Assembly: GCF_014696825.1 (NCBI RefSeq)
Contig: NZ_JACJQU010000006.1
Coordinates: 212,542-276,541, forward strand
DNA: 64,000 nt
From: Anabaena sphaerica FACHB-251
Lineage (GTDB): Bacteria; Cyanobacteriota; Cyanobacteriia; Cyanobacteriales; Nostocaceae
Direction of reading: 5' to 3'
Part shown: piece after piece, positions 45,547-54,970 of the stretch
How the letters are laid out: every line of letters starts with the position of its first letter
How positions within the stretch are numbered: the first letter of the stretch is position 1
Notes under the pieces: model-generated
What the model saw: the letters and a program-made list of their open reading frames with translations, nothing else
Database searches by the model: none
Told to the model about the DNA's origin: nothing
Made by a program: the position numbers and the translations under genes

Positions 45547-47046
45547 CTACAAAACCTCCAAAACCCGCCCCACATCAACCAAAGTATTCGCACACAAAAT
45601 ACCCGAAGCAGCAACAGCAGGAACACCAATACCTGGTAAAGTGCTATCACCCACCCGATACAAACCCTTTATCGGCGTATACATACCTGGAACCATCCCC
45701 TTACCCGCAGCAATAGCAGGCCCATAAGTACCTCGATAGCGTCGCAAATAATGAGCATGAGTTAAAGGAGTACCAACCAACTCCAACACCACACGCTCCC
45801 GAATATCCGGGATAACTCGCTCTAAAGCCCGGTATAAACTTTGCGCCTTTTCCTGTTTTTGATTTTCATAACCATCATTACGTTCCCATCCCGCAAAAGG
45901 TTCTAAAGTGTAAGCATGAACCACATGATGTCCTTCCGGTGCTAAAGACGCATCCCACACACTAGGAATAGAAATCATGCAAGTATTTCCAGGAACAGTA
46001 ATATCTTGATTTGCATCATGAACCACCACATGATGTCCTGTTAAATTCTCCAACCCTTCCGCCTTGATACCTAAGTGTAAGTGCATAAAACTTGCAACCG
46101 CTGGTGTATCTAAAGCAGCTTGGCGATAACTTGCAGGTAAATCTTCAGGACGTAGTAAATAATTATAAGTATCCCAAAGAGTCGCATTAGAAATAACTAT
46201 TGGTGCTTTCAAAGTTTCACCGCTTCGTAACTTCACGCCAACCGCTTTTCCCCCTTCCACCAAAATTTGCTCAACATGACAACCCAAACGCAACTCACCG
46301 CCCCAACGTTGCAAACCCCGTACTAAAGCATCAACAATTGCTTTACTACCCCCCATCGGATACTCAACCCCAGCGCGGGAGCGTTCACCGAGCATAAAAG
46401 CTACTTCTGGGGCAATTGTGCCTTCAGCCTTTAAACCAGATAAAAGAAAGCATTCTAGGTCAATTAGTCGCCTTACCCAAGGGTCTTTGATAGTAGCATC
46501 CATCACACTACCAACAGAAGTTTGCACAATTGGCAAATTTAACAACATTTTTCCCAAAGATGGCAAATAACGCTGTAACAATAGGGGTATAACTTGCCAA
46601 TCAGCCCTCAGTGCTAAGGTAGGAATACCTTTCATTGCGTCATAAAGTCCGAGCAGACGCTGTTCAAACTGTTGAAATTCCCTAGCACCAGCAGGGGTAA
46701 TTTTCTCCAACTCCTCACGGTAGCGTTCAGCATTGCTATAAACTGCAAAAGTGCCTTCAGGAAAGTGATAATGTCCTAAAGGATCGTAAGGTATAACTTG
46801 GAGAGATTCACCAAGAACATCGAGAATTTGTTTGAGGGGATTTAAACTCTGAGATGCTGTAAGACCACAATAAAAGGAGGGACCCGAATCAAACTCAAAT
46901 CCGCGTCTTTTAAAACTGTGGGCTGCACCTCCGGGAATAGTGTGACTTTCACAGACAATTACCCGTTTTCCATAACGCGCAAGTAACGCCGCCGCAGATA
47001 AGCCACCAATACCGCTACCAATCACTAAAACATCAATATCTTGCAT
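45547..47046 (-). CDS. FAD-dependent oxidoreductase, carotenoid isomerase/phytoene desaturase superfamily
   Basis: 499 residues. The dinucleotide-binding start is VLVIGSGIGGLSAAALLARYG with the C-terminal FAD motif GLYRVGDSTLPGIGVPAVAASG. ESHTIPGGAAHSFKRRGFEFDSG and MGGSKAIVDALVRGL are typical of the CrtI/CrtISO superfamily. Length and the GAAHSF motif fit the CrtH (carotene isomerase)-like group better than CrtI, but several cyanobacterial paralogs exist, so no symbol is given. It would act on carotenoids or related polyenes at membranes. It is divergent from the MlaF-like gene. Confidence 0.82.
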   Translation of the reverse strand: MQDIDVLVIGSGIGGLSAAALLARYGKRVIVCESHTIPGGAAHSFKRRGFEFDSGPSFYCGLTASQSLNPLKQILDVLGESLQVIPYDPLGHYHFPEGTFAVYSNAERYREELEKITPAGAREFQQFEQRLLGLYDAMKGIPTLALRADWQVIPLLLQRYLPSLGKMLLNLPIVQTSVGSVMDATIKDPWVRRLIDLECFLLSGLKAEGTIAPEVAFMLGERSRAGVEYPMGGSKAIVDALVRGLQRWGGELRLGCHVEQILVEGGKAVGVKLRSGETLKAPIVISNATLWDTYNYLLRPEDLPASYRQAALDTPAVASFMHLHLGIKAEGLENLTGHHVVVHDANQDITVPGNTCMISIPSVWDASLAPEGHHVVHAYTLEPFAGWERNDGYENQKQEKAQSLYRALERVIPDIRERVVLELVGTPLTHAHYLRRYRGTYGPAIAAGKGMVPGMYTPIKGLYRVGDSTLPGIGVPAVAASGILCANTLVDVGRVLEVL

Positions 47047-47089
47047 ATTTGTCAGTTGTCAGTTGTCAGTTGTTTATTTTATTTCACCC

Positions 47090-47905
47090 ATGACTCATGA
47101 CCAATTACCGATAATAGAACCAAAAATAGAACCTTTAATTCAACTGAGAGGTATTTCTAAATCTTTTGGTAAAAATAAGGTTTTAGATGATGTTGATTTG
47201 CAAATTTTCAAAGGGGAAGCCATAGGGATTATTGGACCATCGGGAACTGGTAAATCAACGATTTTAAGAATTATAGCTGGGTTATTACAGCCTGATGAAG
47301 GAGAAATTTATATCCAAGGGAAAAAGCGAGATGGGTTAATTGAGGATGGTGCTGATTCTGTGGGTATTGGGATGGTATTTCAGCAAGCGGCCTTATTTGA
47401 CTCCTTGAATGTGGATGAAAACGTTGGTTTTTCATTGTATCAGAATTCAAAATTAGAGCGATCGCGTATTAGCAAACTTGTTAACGAAAAATTAGAAATG
47501 GTAGGTTTACCAGGGATAGGTCATCTTTACCCCTCAGAACTGTCGGGAGGGATGCGAAAACGGGTAAGTTTTGCCCGTGCGATTATGTCTAATCCTGAAA
47601 ATCCCCAAGACAGTCCAGAAGTTTTATTGTACGATGAACCCACAGCCGGACTTGATCCTATCGCCTCAACGGTAATTGAGGATTTAATTCGCAGTTTGCA
47701 ATGTACACAAGGAGTCTGTAGTACATACTGCATTGTTACCCACCAAGAGAGTACCATTCGCCGTACAGCTGACAGATTGATATTTCTTTATCAAGGTAAA
47801 GTGCAATGGCAAGGTAAAGTTAGTGAAATAGATCATACTGACAACCGTTTGATCAGACAATTTATGAGTGGGAGTATACATGGTCCGATTCAAGTAGTTG
47901 GTTGA
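47090..47905 (+). CDS. MlaF-like ABC transporter ATPase (lipid transport)
   Basis: 271 residues. Walker A GPSGTGKST, signature ELSGGMRKRVSFARAI and Walker B VLLYDEPTAGLDP match the MlaF/TGD3 type, which drives phospholipid transport between envelope membranes. The ATG at 47090 is chosen; the nine residues before it come from a TGTCAGT repeat region. The mlaD-like gene follows on the same strand, and the permease (MlaE) must be elsewhere. In plants the homologs are the TGD complex. Confidence 0.9.
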   Translation: MTHDQLPIIEPKIEPLIQLRGISKSFGKNKVLDDVDLQIFKGEAIGIIGPSGTGKSTILRIIAGLLQPDEGEIYIQGKKRDGLIEDGADSVGIGMVFQQAALFDSLNVDENVGFSLYQNSKLERSRISKLVNEKLEMVGLPGIGHLYPSELSGGMRKRVSFARAIMSNPENPQDSPEVLLYDEPTAGLDPIASTVIEDLIRSLQCTQGVCSTYCIVTHQESTIRRTADRLIFLYQGKVQWQGKVSEIDHTDNRLIRQFMSGSIHGPIQVVG

Positions 47906-48045
47906 TACTAGTTGGGATTTTTTTAGGTTTTATATTTTAGATTTTGGATTGTGAAATAATTACTGCATCAGCTTTTCATGCTTACATTTGTCGCATTCAT
48001 TTTGCAAATTGGGATCACAAATCAGGACTATTTAGGACTATTGTT

Positions 48046-49635
48046 ATGGAGCGCGAAAAAATGCGAGGTCTAATCAGCGGCTTCACGTCTACACGAACTT
48101 TTAGAGAAGGCTCGGTGGGATTGTTAATCTTACTGGGTTTAGGAGCATTTGGGGTAATTCTTCTGTGGTTAAATAGAATCACTCCCGGACGCAGTTCTTA
48201 TAAAGCTTTAGTGGAATTTGCTAACGCTGGGGGAATGCAAAAGGGCGCACCTGTTCGTTATCGTGGTGTGAAAGTGGGTAGTATTTCCAATATTAAACCG
48301 GGAGTAAATGCCGTTGATGTGGAAATTGAAATCAATGATCCTAATTTGCTCATTCCTGCTGATTCTAAGATAGAAGCCAATCAAAGTGGATTGATCAGCG
48401 AAAGTATTATTGATATCACCCCAAAAAACCCCCTACCGACTGGGGCTGATATTGCTAAACCTTTAGACAAAGATTGTAATCCCAGTCTGATTATTTGTAA
48501 CGAATCTCGTAAGTTACAAGGTCAGATTGGTATCAGCGTTGATGAATTAATTCGCCAATCATCTAATTTTGCTGCTCAATATAGTAATGAGGAATTTTAT
48601 CAAAACGTGAATCGACTTTTAGTAACCTCTGCCGATGCGGCTACAAGTGTCGCTAAACTGAGTCGAGAAATGCAAACTGTCAGCAAAAGTTTTCAAGGAC
48701 AATTAGGGACTTTTTCTAATACTGCTGTCACAATACAACGAGCAACAAATGAACTTACCACTACAACGACGAAAACCGCAAATCAATTAGGTGAAACAGC
48801 CAGCGATTTTAGTACAACTGCAAAACAAGCAAGTCGGTTGTTAAATAATCTAGATGAGTTATTAACCACAAATCGTTCTGCTTTAGTCGGTACTTTAAAT
48901 AATATTACTCAGACAAGTAACCAACTGCGTCAAACAGTCAGCAGTTTATCACCTGCGGTTAATCGCTTAACTGAAGGAGAATTATTGAAAAATTTAGAAC
49001 TTCTCTCTGCTAACGCTGCTGAAGCTTCAACTAATTTAAAGGATGCTTCTAAAACTTTAAATGATCCTAAAAATATCGTTCTACTTCAACAAACCTTAGA
49101 TGCAGCTAGGGTGACATTTGAAAATACACAAAAAATTACATCTGATTTAGATGAATTGACAGGCGATCCCAAATTCCGCCAAAATCTTCTGCAATTGGTA
49201 AATGGTCTGAGTAAATTGGTGTCTTCTACACAAGATATGCAGCAGCAAACAAAAGTGGCTGTCACCTTAGACTCACTCAAAGCATCTGTCAATCAGCCAA
49301 AAGTTATAACACCCACTCCACCCCGGAAAGCTCAAGCTTTTGTAACTCCATCAACAGTCGTCACTCCTACCCCACAAGTAAAAGCAATTGTAGAAAAATC
49401 TCAAAAAGTTGTAACACCCGTTCCCGAAGTAAAAGCCATTGTTGATGAACCCAAAGTTATAACACCTACCCCAACCCTGAAAGCTGATGTAGAACAAACC
49501 AAAGTTACAACACCTACCCCAAACCCAAAAGAATTTGTAATCATTGAACCAGATTTAGTGCCAGCTTTAGTACCTCCTACACCATCCCCCCAGGAAGATG
49601 CAGGGGAGCAGGGGAGCAGGGGAGCAGGGGAGTAG
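48046..49635 (+). CDS. MlaD/MCE family substrate-binding protein
   Basis: 529 residues from ATG 48046 (AGGA eight bases upstream). One N-terminal transmembrane helix (VGLLILLGLGAFGVILLWL) is followed by an MCE domain (YKALVEFANAGGMQKGAPVRYRGV ... GLISESIIDI). Then come a long helical stretch (TNELTTTTTKTANQLGETAS and related) and a proline/threonine-rich tail with PKVITPTP-type repeats. MCE proteins form rings that carry lipids across the periplasm. The last ten residues (EQGSRGAGE) are encoded by a GGGGAGCA tandem repeat that has run into the gene. It forms an operon with the ATPase. Confidence 0.88.
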   Translation: MEREKMRGLISGFTSTRTFREGSVGLLILLGLGAFGVILLWLNRITPGRSSYKALVEFANAGGMQKGAPVRYRGVKVGSISNIKPGVNAVDVEIEINDPNLLIPADSKIEANQSGLISESIIDITPKNPLPTGADIAKPLDKDCNPSLIICNESRKLQGQIGISVDELIRQSSNFAAQYSNEEFYQNVNRLLVTSADAATSVAKLSREMQTVSKSFQGQLGTFSNTAVTIQRATNELTTTTTKTANQLGETASDFSTTAKQASRLLNNLDELLTTNRSALVGTLNNITQTSNQLRQTVSSLSPAVNRLTEGELLKNLELLSANAAEASTNLKDASKTLNDPKNIVLLQQTLDAARVTFENTQKITSDLDELTGDPKFRQNLLQLVNGLSKLVSSTQDMQQQTKVAVTLDSLKASVNQPKVITPTPPRKAQAFVTPSTVVTPTPQVKAIVEKSQKVVTPVPEVKAIVDEPKVITPTPTLKADVEQTKVTTPTPNPKEFVIIEPDLVPALVPPTPSPQEDAGEQGSRGAGE

Positions 49636-49650
49636 GGGAGCAGGGAGAGA
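49602..49650. repeat. 8-base tandem repeat GGGGAGCA across the mlaD stop
   Basis: Six units, one with GGGGAGTA. It spans the end of the coding region and supplies its C-terminus and stop codon. Confidence 0.8.
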
Positions 49651-49682
49651 ACAACAACTGACTCCTGACTTGTGTCTTTTGC

Positions 49683-49979
49683 CTAATTCCAATCCTGTTC
49701 TTCTTTTTTGCCCCGACTTTTATAAATGCCTCCAACGTCATGGAGTTGGCGGGTTTTGATCAAAAGTTCTTCTTCGGTTAAACCCCAACGTTGCAAAACT
49801 TTATCTAAGTCGTTTTGAATGTCCCGTGCGCCTGGAAAGCCTTGATAGCGAATTTTCAGCCTAGCTAATTCGGCCAAATTGTAATCTGTTGGCTCCTGAG
49901 CGAGTAAACTATTAATAAGGGGACGATCACGATTGTAAAGGGGATGCTGTTGGTCTTTACTTGCTGAATATTCTGTCAT
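49683..49979 (-). CDS. DUF3288 family protein
   Basis: 98 residues: TEYSASKDQQHPLYNRDRPL, then LLAQEPTDYNLAELARLKIRY and a DIQNDLDKVLQRWGLT segment. This matches the cyanobacteria-specific DUF3288 family. The ATG at 49979 is chosen over a TTG 12 bases upstream. Function unknown to me; it lies convergent to mlaD and divergent from clpC. Confidence 0.85.
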   Translation of the reverse strand: MTEYSASKDQQHPLYNRDRPLINSLLAQEPTDYNLAELARLKIRYQGFPGARDIQNDLDKVLQRWGLTEEELLIKTRQLHDVGGIYKSRGKKEEQDWN

Positions 49980-50212
49980 AATTATTACCAATGATAGGAT
50001 TTCGGATTGATCAAGATTAAAGGTCCTAATAGTTTGCTAATTTAGGCATAATTGGCTAATGACGGCAACTACACCTGAGCTAATACGGCTCTCACCACTG
50101 TCATCCAATTTTAAATAAAGATACATTGTCTTTAAGAAAATACAAGAAACTTTAGATGAGGGTGAACTTTATATCACCCAAAGTCCAAGCAGCAAGGGAG
50201 CAAGAACCCGCT

Positions 50213-52657
50213 ATGTTTGAACACTTCACGTCCGAAGCCATTAGGGTAATTATGTTAGCTCAGGAGGAAGCACGCCGACTGGGACACAACTTTGTAGGAA
50301 CAGAACAAATTCTCCTGGGTTTGATGGGAGAAGGAACAGGGGTTGCTGCTAAAGTGCTAGCCGAGTTGGGCGTTACCCTTAAAGATGCGCGTCGGGAAGT
50401 AGAAAAAATTATTGGTCGGGGTTCTGGTTTTGTCCCACCGGAAATTCCTTTTACACCCAAAGTAAAAAATCTGTTTGAGCAGTCTTTTAGAGAGGCTCAT
50501 AGTCTTGGACACAACTACATAAACACTGAACATTTATTGTTAGGGTTAACTGAGGCTGGCGAAGGAGTAGCTGCCAAAGTCTTGCAAAATCTGGGAGTTG
50601 ACTTGCAGACTGTCCGCGCTGCTGTCATGAGTCGCCTGGGTGAAGATGTAACAGTTTTTGCGGGTGGTACTAATACCAGACGTAACCAAAACCTCACTAT
50701 AGAAGAGTTTGGCAGAAATCTTACTAAACTAGCCCAAGAAGGCAAGCTTGACCCTGTAGTTGGTCGTCAGAAAGAAATTGAGCGCACGGTGCAAATTCTC
50801 GGTCGCCGCACCAAGAATAACCCTGTTTTGATCGGGGAACCAGGAGTTGGTAAAACAGCGATCGCTGAAGGTTTAGCGCAACGCATTATCAATCAAGATG
50901 TACCGGAAGTTCTGCTCAACAAGCAAGTAATCAGTCTCGATATGGGTTCACTTGTTGCTGGAACTCGGTTCCGTGGCGACTTTGAGGAACGCCTGAAAAA
51001 AGTCATGGATGAAGTTCGCTCAGAAGGCAATATCATCCTCGTGATTGACGAAATTCACACCTTAGTCGGTGCAGGTGGTACAGAAGGCGGCTTAGATGCA
51101 GCTAACATCCTCAAACCAGCTTTAGCCAGAGGTGAACTCCAATGTATTGGCGCAACCACCTTGGATGAATACCGTCAACATATTGAACGCGATGCAGCTT
51201 TAGAGCGTCGTTTCCAACCAATTTTGGTAGGAGAACCATCTGTAGAAGAAACCATTGATATTCTCTACGGTTTGCGCGGTGCTTATGAACAGCACCATAA
51301 AGTCACCATTTCTGATGCCGCAGTGATAGCAGCAGCACAGTTATCGGATAGATATATTAGCGATCGCTTCCTCCCAGATAAAGCCATAGACTTAATTGAT
51401 GAAGCTGGTTCTCGTGTGCGTTTACGTCACTCCCGCATCGTCAATAACAAAGAAATCAAACTGCAACTCAAAAACATCAGCAAAGACAAAGCTGAAGCCA
51501 TTAGACTTCAAGATTTTGGTAAAGCCAGTAAACTTTATCAAGAAGAACTGGAACTGCAAGCCAAACTCGACTTAGAAGATAACCTGAAAACGGTTAAAGC
51601 CATTGTTGACGAAGAAGACATCGCCGAGATTGTCGGTTCTTGGACAGGTGTACCTGTTAACAAACTAACCGAATCCGAGTCAGAGTTACTACTACACCTA
51701 GAAGACACCCTCCACAAACGCCTCATCGGACAGGAACAAGCCGTTGCAGCCGTTTCTCGTTCCATCCGTCGCGCCCGTGTCGGGTTAAAAAGTCCTAACC
51801 GCCCCATCGCCAGCTTTATCTTCTCTGGGCCAACAGGGGTAGGGAAAACCGAACTAGCCAAAGCATTAGCGGCTTACTTCTTTGGATCTGAAGATTCCAT
51901 GATTCGCTTGGATATGTCCGAATACATGGAAAGCCATAACGTTTCCAAGCTCATCGGTTCACCTCCAGGTTATGTAGGCTACAACGAAGGGGGACAACTC
52001 ACGGAAGCAGTGCGGCGCAAACCCTACACAGTGTTACTTTTCGACGAAATCGAAAAGGCGCATCCCGATGTATTCAATATGCTGCTGCAAATCTTGGATG
52101 ATGGACACCTCACCGACGCAAAAGGCCGGAAAGTGGACTTCAAGAACACCTTGATTATCTTGACATCTAACATTGGTTCTAAGGTAATTGAAAAAGGTGG
52201 CATGAGTTTAGGCTTTGAATTTGATAATCAAGCCGATGCCAGTTATCAGCGTATCCGCAGCTTGGTAAATGAAGAACTGAAAAATTACTTCCGTCCTGAG
52301 TTCCTCAACCGTGTTGATGAAATTATCGTCTTCACTCAGTTGAACAAAGAGGAAGTCAAGCAAATCGCCGAAATCATGTTGCGTGATGTAGCCAACCGCT
52401 TAAAAGACAGAGGAATTAAACTCCAAGTCACAGAAAGCTTTAAAGACCTCGTTGTCCGTGAAGGTTACGACCCCAGTTATGGTGCTAGACCCTTACGCAG
52501 AGCCATTATGCGCTTGTTAGAAGATTCTCTAGCTGAGGCTATCTTATCTAGTCATATTCTGGAAGGTGATACAGCCATTGTTGATGTCGATGATGATGGG
52601 CAGGTAATAGTCAGAAAAACCGAAACCCGCGAATTCATGTTAGCTAACGCTGGTTAA
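50213..52657 (+). CDS. clpC: ATP-dependent Clp protease ATP-binding subunit ClpC
   Basis: 814 residues from ATG 50213, the family start ([20 protein letters not shown]). It has two N-terminal repeats ([28 protein letters not shown]), Walker [13 protein letters not shown] (first AAA+ domain) and [14 protein letters not shown] (second), with [12 protein letters not shown] and [13 protein letters not shown] as Walker B. A UVR-like middle segment ([17 protein letters not shown]) marks ClpC rather than ClpB. It unfolds proteins for the ClpP protease. A frame of 19 residues upstream is open, but GGGAG precedes the chosen ATG. Residue use in the first domain differs slightly from the major cyanobacterial ClpC, so a paralog is possible. 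A terminator follows. Confidence 0.95.
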   Translation: MFEHFTSEAIRVIMLAQEEARRLGHNFVGTEQILLGLMGEGTGVAAKVLAELGVTLKDARREVEKIIGRGSGFVPPEIPFTPKVKNLFEQSFREAHSLGHNYINTEHLLLGLTEAGEGVAAKVLQNLGVDLQTVRAAVMSRLGEDVTVFAGGTNTRRNQNLTIEEFGRNLTKLAQEGKLDPVVGRQKEIERTVQILGRRTKNNPVLIGEPGVGKTAIAEGLAQRIINQDVPEVLLNKQVISLDMGSLVAGTRFRGDFEERLKKVMDEVRSEGNIILVIDEIHTLVGAGGTEGGLDAANILKPALARGELQCIGATTLDEYRQHIERDAALERRFQPILVGEPSVEETIDILYGLRGAYEQHHKVTISDAAVIAAAQLSDRYISDRFLPDKAIDLIDEAGSRVRLRHSRIVNNKEIKLQLKNISKDKAEAIRLQDFGKASKLYQEELELQAKLDLEDNLKTVKAIVDEEDIAEIVGSWTGVPVNKLTESESELLLHLEDTLHKRLIGQEQAVAAVSRSIRRARVGLKSPNRPIASFIFSGPTGVGKTELAKALAAYFFGSEDSMIRLDMSEYMESHNVSKLIGSPPGYVGYNEGGQLTEAVRRKPYTVLLFDEIEKAHPDVFNMLLQILDDGHLTDAKGRKVDFKNTLIILTSNIGSKVIEKGGMSLGFEFDNQADASYQRIRSLVNEELKNYFRPEFLNRVDEIIVFTQLNKEEVKQIAEIMLRDVANRLKDRGIKLQVTESFKDLVVREGYDPSYGARPLRRAIMRLLEDSLAEAILSSHILEGDTAIVDVDDDGQVIVRKTETREFMLANAG

Positions 52658-52690
52658 TGTTGAATAGCATCTCAAAACTACTCGGTTAAT

Positions 52691-52727
52691 AGGGTAAGGG
52701 GTAAACCTTTACCCTTTTGCTTTTTTT
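52691..52727 (+). terminator. Rho-independent terminator of clpC
   Basis: Stem of nine pairs (AGGGGTAAA / TTTACCCTT, 52697-52716) with a two-base loop, then TTGCTTTTTTT. It lies 34 bases past the clpC stop and just before the convergent gene. Confidence 0.75.
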
Positions 52728-52741
52728 CAAACAAACAGAAC

Positions 52742-53527
52742 TTAAGAACTTTCATCTGACTGATCCAAGGCAATGTTAGACTGCATTGGTAAAGTGATAC
52801 CTATTGATGCTGCACATTGCAAAATTGCCGCTTCGTATTTTTTAGAATTGACAAGACTTCGAGCAGTCTGCAAATTCAACTCAAAAATATCAATTGCTCT
52901 TTCAATCTGTCCTAATCTTGCTGATTCCAAAGCAAGATAATTGAGAGCAGCTACTCTATAACTACTGATTTTAAATGCAGCTACAACATCCATCGCTATA
53001 TCAAATCTTCCTATACTGATGAGTTGTTCTATGATCGTATTTAAAAAACGTTTATCCTTATTTAGAGATTTGGCGATTTCACTAAATCTATCAAATTGTT
53101 CAAACTCCAAAAGATCCAGTGCAAATTGTTGTTTCTGATAATTTAAATATGATTCGTCATAACATTTCCGAACAAAAGTTGGAAAAAATGATGGTTCAGA
53201 AGTCAGGCTCACTTTCCACCAAGCTATGAATTCAGAAATAAGTCTTTTCTGCTGCTCTATTTCTGTACAAGTCTCTTGTGAAGGTCTTCCTAAAACTAAT
53301 TTTGGATCTTCTGGTCTATGAGCAAGCTCATTAGGAATTGCGACACATTTTCCAGATTTGGCGTTTTTCGTAAACTCTTGAGGAGTTGAACACATATAGA
53401 CGTTTTGGCTGCAAACTTTGCAATAGCGAACGTCCCTATCCTCAGTTTGATTTAGAGAATCCCATTCCTGTGGACATCGGAATTCCAAAATATCTGGGCA
53501 GTTCCAAATTTGTGAAAAGTTTTTCAT
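52742..53527 (-). CDS. Hypothetical protein with N-terminal zinc-ribbon-like domain
   Basis: 261 residues. The first 70 contain a C-x-W-x-x-L motif (RCPQEWDSLNQTED) and C-x-x-C-x4-VYMC (YCKVCSQNVYMC), the pattern of small zinc-binding domains seen at the start of several bacterial hypothetical proteins. From about residue 130 the protein is all-helical (LDLLEFEQFDRFSEIAKSL, AMDVVAAFKISSYRVAAL) like a repeat solenoid. The C-terminus is short. Its position after a convergent clpC and before a small zinc-ribbon gene gives no functional clue. Confidence 0.65.
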   Translation of the reverse strand: MKNFSQIWNCPDILEFRCPQEWDSLNQTEDRDVRYCKVCSQNVYMCSTPQEFTKNAKSGKCVAIPNELAHRPEDPKLVLGRPSQETCTEIEQQKRLISEFIAWWKVSLTSEPSFFPTFVRKCYDESYLNYQKQQFALDLLEFEQFDRFSEIAKSLNKDKRFLNTIIEQLISIGRFDIAMDVVAAFKISSYRVAALNYLALESARLGQIERAIDIFELNLQTARSLVNSKKYEAAILQCAASIGITLPMQSNIALDQSDESS

Positions 53528-53585
53528 GGATTTTAAGTCACTATTTAGGTTTACAAAAAGCGCCTGAGCAAATGTAATTCATACC

Positions 53586-53750
53586 TTAATAGTCATTATC
53601 AGCCACACAAATACCTTTACATTTAATACCGTTTGTAGCAGTGCGCTGACAATGAGAACAGAGAACTTTTTCGGTTTCGGTTTCTTGATTTATTTTTATA
53701 CTATCAATTGCCTGTAGCTTGTCTTTTTCGGTTTGGAGTTTTTCATTCAT
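53586..53750 (-). CDS. Small zinc-ribbon-like protein (54 residues)
   Basis: ATG 53750 to TAA 53586-53588. It reads MNEKLQTEKDKLQAIDSIKI, an acidic linker, then LCSHCQRTATNGIKCKGICV. Two C-x-x-C and C-x-x-x-C pairs give four cysteines suited to zinc. No strong ribosome site lies upstream. It was not found by a length cut-off but has a consistent coding pattern. It could bind nucleic acid or protein; the function is unknown. Confidence 0.6.
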   Translation of the reverse strand: MNEKLQTEKDKLQAIDSIKINQETETEKVLCSHCQRTATNGIKCKGICVADNDY

Positions 53751-53831
53751 AAGAATGGCGGAATTTTTTGCTGTTTAAATTTTACAAGCTCTGTATTAGT
53801 CTCACCGCCGCCCATTGCCCCAGACCGTTGT

Positions 53832-54299
53832 CTAGTCTGCATTTAACAGTTTGCGGAACACAATTTTATCATCACCCGCCGCGTAGAAATCACGAATACG
53901 TGCTTCTTCCTGGAAGCCATACTTCCCGTAAAATGCCCTTGTGCGCTCAAATTCCGGTAGTCCTGAAGTTTCCACCACTAGCATCCGTCCACCACGTGCT
54001 ATCAATGTTTGTTCAACATAGTGCAGTAATTTCCCGCCCCGTCCTTGTCCCTGGAGGTCTTCTCGGATGGCAATTAATAGCAAATTCCACGTTTGATGAG
54101 TCATCCGTTCCGGTTCGCAGTAAGCTACTCCAACAGGCTCATTTTCTTCGTAGGTAAGCCAAAAGCTTTCGGTTTCGCCGTCTTTAAAGTAATCGGACAG
54201 CATTTTTTTCAGATAATCAAGTTCTTGAGCCTGAAAGCCAATAGTTTCAGCTACGGCGATTAGCGCGTTTGTGTCGTCGGGTGTGGTCCGTCGAATCAT
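53832..54299 (-). CDS. GNAT family N-acetyltransferase
   Basis: 155 residues from ATG 54299; an in-frame extension of 10 residues lacks support. The acetyl-CoA loop is EDLQGQGRGGKLLHYVEQ (R/Q-x-x-G-x-G/A), after a LLLIAIREDLQGQ strand, and the C-terminal RTRAFYGKYGFQEEARIRDFY motif is typical. It transfers an acetyl group to an amine of a protein, amino acid or small molecule. Neighbours give no substrate clue. Confidence 0.88.
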   Translation of the reverse strand: MIRRTTPDDTNALIAVAETIGFQAQELDYLKKMLSDYFKDGETESFWLTYEENEPVGVAYCEPERMTHQTWNLLLIAIREDLQGQGRGGKLLHYVEQTLIARGGRMLVVETSGLPEFERTRAFYGKYGFQEEARIRDFYAAGDDKIVFRKLLNAD

Positions 54300-54368
54300 C
54301 GTCAATAGTAACAATAGAATGTAAGCCACACCAATGGTACTACAATATGCTACAAAAGCTGGTTAGCT

Positions 54369-54449
54369 GTAGGTTGAATAAAATGAAACTCAACAAATAA
54401 ATCTCAACAACAGGGATAATGTTGGGTTGCGTTCCTTAACCCAACCTAC
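54369..54449. repeat. Dispersed repeat with GTAGGTTG / CAACCTAC ends
   Basis: An 81-base element with perfect 8-base inverted ends and the inner AATGTTGGGTTGCG motif. It is related to the 32383-32484 element. It lies in the 54300-54705 gap beside the acetyltransferase. Confidence 0.8.
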
Positions 54450-54503
54450 AATATAGGCGATCGCACCGCCATAACTCTGGTGAAAGATGAAGAGTTAGTG
54501 TCA

Positions 54504-54674
54504 TCAGTCTTTTCCCGCAGTTAATCTCGCTAGAACTGCTCGTGAGTCACTACCGACTCGCTCATAAGCTGCACAAGAATCTCGAAGAGGACAAGCCCAT
54601 TCTGGTTCTTCTTCAAAAGCATGACGAAAAAGGCATAACCCTGAATCTTGGGTTACAGGTTCAGTGATCTCAAT
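54504..54674 (-). CDS. Possible small cysteine protein without a canonical start codon
   Basis: A minus-strand frame ending in TGA at 54504-54506 reads GLCLFRHAFEEEPEWACPL, RDSCAAYERVGSDSR and AVLARLTAGKD. The residue mix (C-x-x-F, WACPLRDSCAAYE) looks like a real protein. No ATG, GTG or TTG is in frame; the nearest codon for a start is an ATT at 54672-54674, which gives 56 residues. An N-terminally truncated or decayed gene is the likely alternative. Confidence 0.35.
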   Translation of the reverse strand: MEITEPVTQDSGLCLFRHAFEEEPEWACPLRDSCAAYERVGSDSRAVLARLTAGKD

Positions 54675-54705
54675 TGATCTAATTATCGCTCGACACTCTC
54701 TACTT

Positions 54706-54932
54706 ATGAGTCTCCATCCCCTCTTGAAATTTTATATTTCCGAACTCAGCATTGCTGAACGCATCCAACTGGTTGAAGATTTATGGGATAGCATCTTAGA
54801 ACACCAAGAGGAAATTCCCTTGAGTCAAGCACAACAACAAGAATTAGATCGACGTTTAGATAATTAAAAAAAAATCCTACAAGTGGTTCTAGTTGGGAAG
54901 AGGTTAAACAACGCTTAGAATTTGCCCAATAA
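54706..54932 (+). pseudogene. Addiction-module antitoxin, frameshifted in an A9 run
   Basis: From ATG 54706 the frame encodes SLHPLLKFYISELSIAERI, LVEDLWDSILEHQEEIPLS and QQQELDRRLDN, then TAA at 54865-54867. A one-base shift just after continues as KKNPTSGSSWEEVKQRLEF and a stop at 54932, which is the expected end of this RelB/addiction-module family. The shift falls in a run of nine A (54866-54874). It is either a decayed gene, a polymerase-slippage site or a sequencing error. No toxin gene is adjacent. Confidence 0.7.
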
Positions 54933-54970
54933 ACTATAACCTCCCATCCCCAAATACCCCCAACACCTAC

